A DNA stretch of 64,000 bases from Bacteroidota bacterium (GTDB taxonomy: Bacteria; Bacteroidota; Bacteroidia; Bacteroidales; F082), in contig JAHLLA010000002.1 in NCBI GenBank assembly GCA_020444415.1, forward strand, positions 232,627 to 296,626. The letters run 5' to 3'. The notes below the pieces were generated by a model that was given only the letters and a program-made list of their open reading frames with translations, ran no database searches and was not told where the DNA came from. Shown here one piece after another: positions 62,516-64,000 of the stretch. Numbering within the stretch: position 1 is the first letter of the stretch; every line of letters starts with the position of its first letter. Both the position numbers and the translations under genes were made by a program.

Positions 62516-63184
62516 ATGTTAACATTGAAAGAATTAACAAGTTGGTTTGAAGAATTGTCGAAAATAATTATTGACTTAAATATTGCATTCAACAACCTCA
62601 AAGAAATTACCAGCATTTCAGAAAGTGAAACAGTAGAAAATATAAAGAGAAATGGATTCTTTTTACATCACAGATTTCAATTACGATTTATAATTGCGAT
62701 TCAGCTATCCAAAGTTTATTCAAGTAGTCCAAGTCAAAGAATTAGAATCAATCAATTATTAAAAAGACTTAAATCTGAAGAATTTGATAAAGAATTGAAT
62801 AATAAAATTGAAGACAACAAGAAAATACCGACACTTAAAATAGACAATGAAATACTGCCTAAAGTATTTACGAATCGAGAACAAATTAATACAGAGATTG
62901 AATTATTCTATTTACGATTAAAGGAAAACAGAAAATCCATAAAAAAAATTGAAGACTCAAGAAATAAAATTTATGCTCATAGTGATCCAAAAATTGAGAA
63001 GTTCATACCAAGAATTGAAATCGACGAATTCGAGAAGCTAGTCATATTAACAAATGATTTTTATAATACATTTAGGGGCAGAATGTTCGATATTCATACA
63101 GACTTTAGAACAGGGGACTGGAGTGTAAAATATGTATTAAACATAATGGCACTTCAATTAAATAACAGAAGGAAAAAGAATTAG
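62516..63184 (+). CDS. HEPN-like (AbiU2-type?) protein, first gene of cassette 2
   Basis: A 222-residue, mostly helical, charged protein. SRNKIYAHSDP contains R149-x5-H155, the RX4-6H motif of HEPN ribonucleases, in a setting (D-x-R-x-K-x-x-A-H-x-D) like that of AbiU2 and related abortive-infection and toxin proteins. The preceding helices (ELFYLRLKENRKSIKKIEDS) fit the HEPN bundle. No nucleotidyltransferase (MNT) partner is encoded next to it; the next gene in the same cassette is a single-pass membrane protein. Strongly AT-rich codon use relative to folP. HEPN assignment is inference from one motif and predicted helices; RNase activity is not shown. Confidence 0.65.
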   Translation: MLTLKELTSWFEELSKIIIDLNIAFNNLKEITSISESETVENIKRNGFFLHHRFQLRFIIAIQLSKVYSSSPSQRIRINQLLKRLKSEEFDKELNNKIEDNKKIPTLKIDNEILPKVFTNREQINTEIELFYLRLKENRKSIKKIEDSRNKIYAHSDPKIEKFIPRIEIDEFEKLVILTNDFYNTFRGRMFDIHTDFRTGDWSVKYVLNIMALQLNNRRKKN

Positions 63185-63216
63185 TAACTTAGATTCTCAA
63201 TATATAAGTAATAATA

Positions 63217-63726
63217 ATGGACTGTATTTTTAATATTTGTGAGTTAATAAATGGAATTCTATTAGGTGTAACAGCCTCATTAATTGCTACTTCAATTGCT
63301 TTTATCATTGCTAATTGGAAGAATAGAAAAAAACTTAAAAGAAAATTTGGGAAAGCAGAAGGGAAATATTTTGGTTATGGATACTCTAAGGAGGAGCCAG
63401 ATTTAAAACTAAAAGAAACACCACAAAGCGAAGCAGAGATATTCTATGTAAAAGAAAACATATTACAAATAGAACTTACTGAAACCCCAAATAAAGGCAA
63501 ATACAAATGGGGAGGAATTATAACAATGGAACTTGAAAATTATGGGTCTATTGCATGGAAATATGAAATTTACAATGGAGAAAAGTTAGAAGGAAACAAA
63601 CACAAGTTTGGTTTTAAAAGACTAATTATTGAAGAAGATGAAAAATTCATGTATATCTACTTAGCTGATGAGAATTTAGAAGGTGGTGAAAAGTATTCCA
63701 AAGAAGTTCTTATAAGAGAAAAATAA
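63217..63726 (+). CDS. Single-pass membrane protein of unknown function, second gene of cassette 2
   Basis: A 169-residue protein. One N-terminal membrane segment (about 11-33, NGILLGVTASLIATSIAFII) is followed by a basic patch (NRKKLKRKFGKAEG), so the C-terminal 125 residues should be cytoplasmic. That part looks all-beta (AEIFYVKENILQIELTE, WGGIITMELENYGSIAWKYE). I do not recognise a family. It follows the HEPN-like gene by 32 bp with no attC-like site between, so the two genes share one cassette and may act together, for example as a membrane sensor or effector with an RNase. Confidence 0.6.
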   Translation: MDCIFNICELINGILLGVTASLIATSIAFIIANWKNRKKLKRKFGKAEGKYFGYGYSKEEPDLKLKETPQSEAEIFYVKENILQIELTETPNKGKYKWGGIITMELENYGSIAWKYEIYNGEKLEGNKHKFGFKRLIIEEDEKFMYIYLADENLEGGEKYSKEVLIREK

Positions 63727-63733
63727 AACGTCA

Positions 63734-63870
63734 GCACATAACACCGGCACATAGGCAATAGCGGGTTCTTTGTTTCATGGACACCACAGATTTAAGTAGA
63801 AAGCCCTGTCCTGCCGGACAGACCATTTCGACATGAAATCCGCTACTGCCTATCGCCATAAATGTTAGGC
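63734..63870 (+). repeat. attC-like site 2 (end of cassette 2)
   Basis: Outer arm GCACATAAC (63734-63742) is the exact complement of GTTATGTGC at the start of cassette 2 (62487-62495). Inner arm GGCACATAGGCAATAGCGG (63746-63764) pairs with CCGCTACTGCCTATCGCC (63840-63857), leaving one extra unpaired base and two mismatches. TTTCATG (63773-63779) pairs with CATGAAA (63832-63838). A small hairpin (CTGTCC/GGACAG, 63806-63821) lies in the loop. The site ends GTTAGGC (63864-63870), which fits the integron core GTTRRRY exactly. 137 nt in all. Confidence 0.7.
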
Positions 63871-64000
63871 ATTTTATTGACGGAAATAAATATTATTTTT
63901 ATCAGAATTTAATTAGACCCCCTCTCGTCCGCATTTGCAATGCAGATCTTTATTTACATCCTCGTAAAAGACGAGGACGATTGGAGTTTATTCGGTACTT
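63871..64000. other. Start of a third possible cassette, no gene seen before the window edge
   Basis: Past the GTTAGGC core the last 130 bases contain no open frame of note. They hold the second two-hairpin repeat and finish with a 13-base sequence also found at 61730-61742. Confidence 0.4.
63928..63977. repeat. Two-hairpin intergenic repeat (copy 2, opposite orientation)
   Basis: Hairpin GCATT-TGC-AATGC (63931-63943) is linked through GATCTTTATTTACAT to hairpin TCCTCGT-AAAAG-ACGAGGA (63959-63977). Read on the minus strand, the order and linker (GGATG TAAATAAAGATC) match copy 1 at 3598-3646 (GGATG TAAAAGATC), while the stems differ in sequence. Confidence 0.5.

Noticed and set aside
63806..63821. 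CTGTCC/GGACAG hairpin as a terminator of cassette 2
   Set aside because: No U-run follows on either strand, and it lies in the loop of the larger palindrome.

Overview
The window reads as the chromosome of a member of the Bacteroidota, not identified further. Supports are a type IX secretion C-terminal sorting domain, families typical of the phylum (the BT_3928-like DoxX protein, a DUF1599 tandem protein, a very long uncharacterised envelope protein), the recurrent -7 promoter element TAnnTTTG, weak or absent Shine-Dalgarno sequences, and folP / DUF1599 / BT_3928 / tpiA / prmA synteny. Most of the window is housekeeping DNA with short gaps. Two places look accessory: 2.0-3.66 kb and 61.7-64.0 kb.

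Layout. 1-3.4 kb: the 3' part of a DnaE-type polymerase and an SRAP/YedK DNA-protein crosslink protein (a probable SOS/mutasome neighbourhood), separated by a four-helix-bundle gene inside an inverted-repeat element. A second, gene-less element of the same kind and a two-hairpin repeat follow. 3.7-10.2 kb: tex, a cold-shock gene, a TPR protein and gyrA. 10.5-18.8 kb: a beta-propeller lipoprotein, an FG-GAP protein exported by T9SS, a ProXp/YbaK editing protein, arginine deiminase, a GT22-like mannosyltransferase and ligA. 18.8-22.4 kb: a small coupled membrane ORF, an SRPBCC/GyrI-like protein, a PatB/MalY aminotransferase and dnaN. 22.6-34.7 kb: a VWA-like membrane protein, a Ste24-type protease, a trypsin-like lipoprotein, an ABC exporter, SlyD, an RsmI-like methylase, a threonine dehydratase-like enzyme, a low-molecular-weight phosphatase, dnaA, yigZ and an EamA permease. 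34.8-40.8 kb: DUF3298, DUF2461, a TonB-C-like protein, two envelope proteins (barrel and HhH) and dCMP deaminase.

40.98-50.17 kb is a four-gene glycogen/alpha-glucan cluster on the + strand: debranching enzyme, GT4 synthase-like enzyme, GH57 amylase, and a 1400-residue fusion of a GT3 glycogen synthase with a GT35 alpha-glucan phosphorylase. The GH57 enzyme has a C-terminal extension that resembles the C-terminal region of the flagellar protein FliG. 50.3-61.7 kb: fabG, then a long minus-strand run (DUF1599, BT_3928-like, OppB-like permease, tpiA, prmA, a 1510-aa envelope protein, plsY) and divergent folP.

61.7-64.0 kb, just past folP, is AT-rich and carries three unrecognised small genes in two units. 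Each unit begins with a GTT-type core whose reverse complement is found at the start of a long imperfect palindrome at the end of the same unit, and not at the neighbouring unit. That is the arrangement expected of integron gene cassettes with attC sites. No integrase gene is visible, so I read it as a cassette cluster without integrase (CALIN-like). One cassette gene has an R-x5-H motif typical of HEPN ribonucleases of abortive-infection and toxin systems. This end of the window is the best candidate for an undescribed system.
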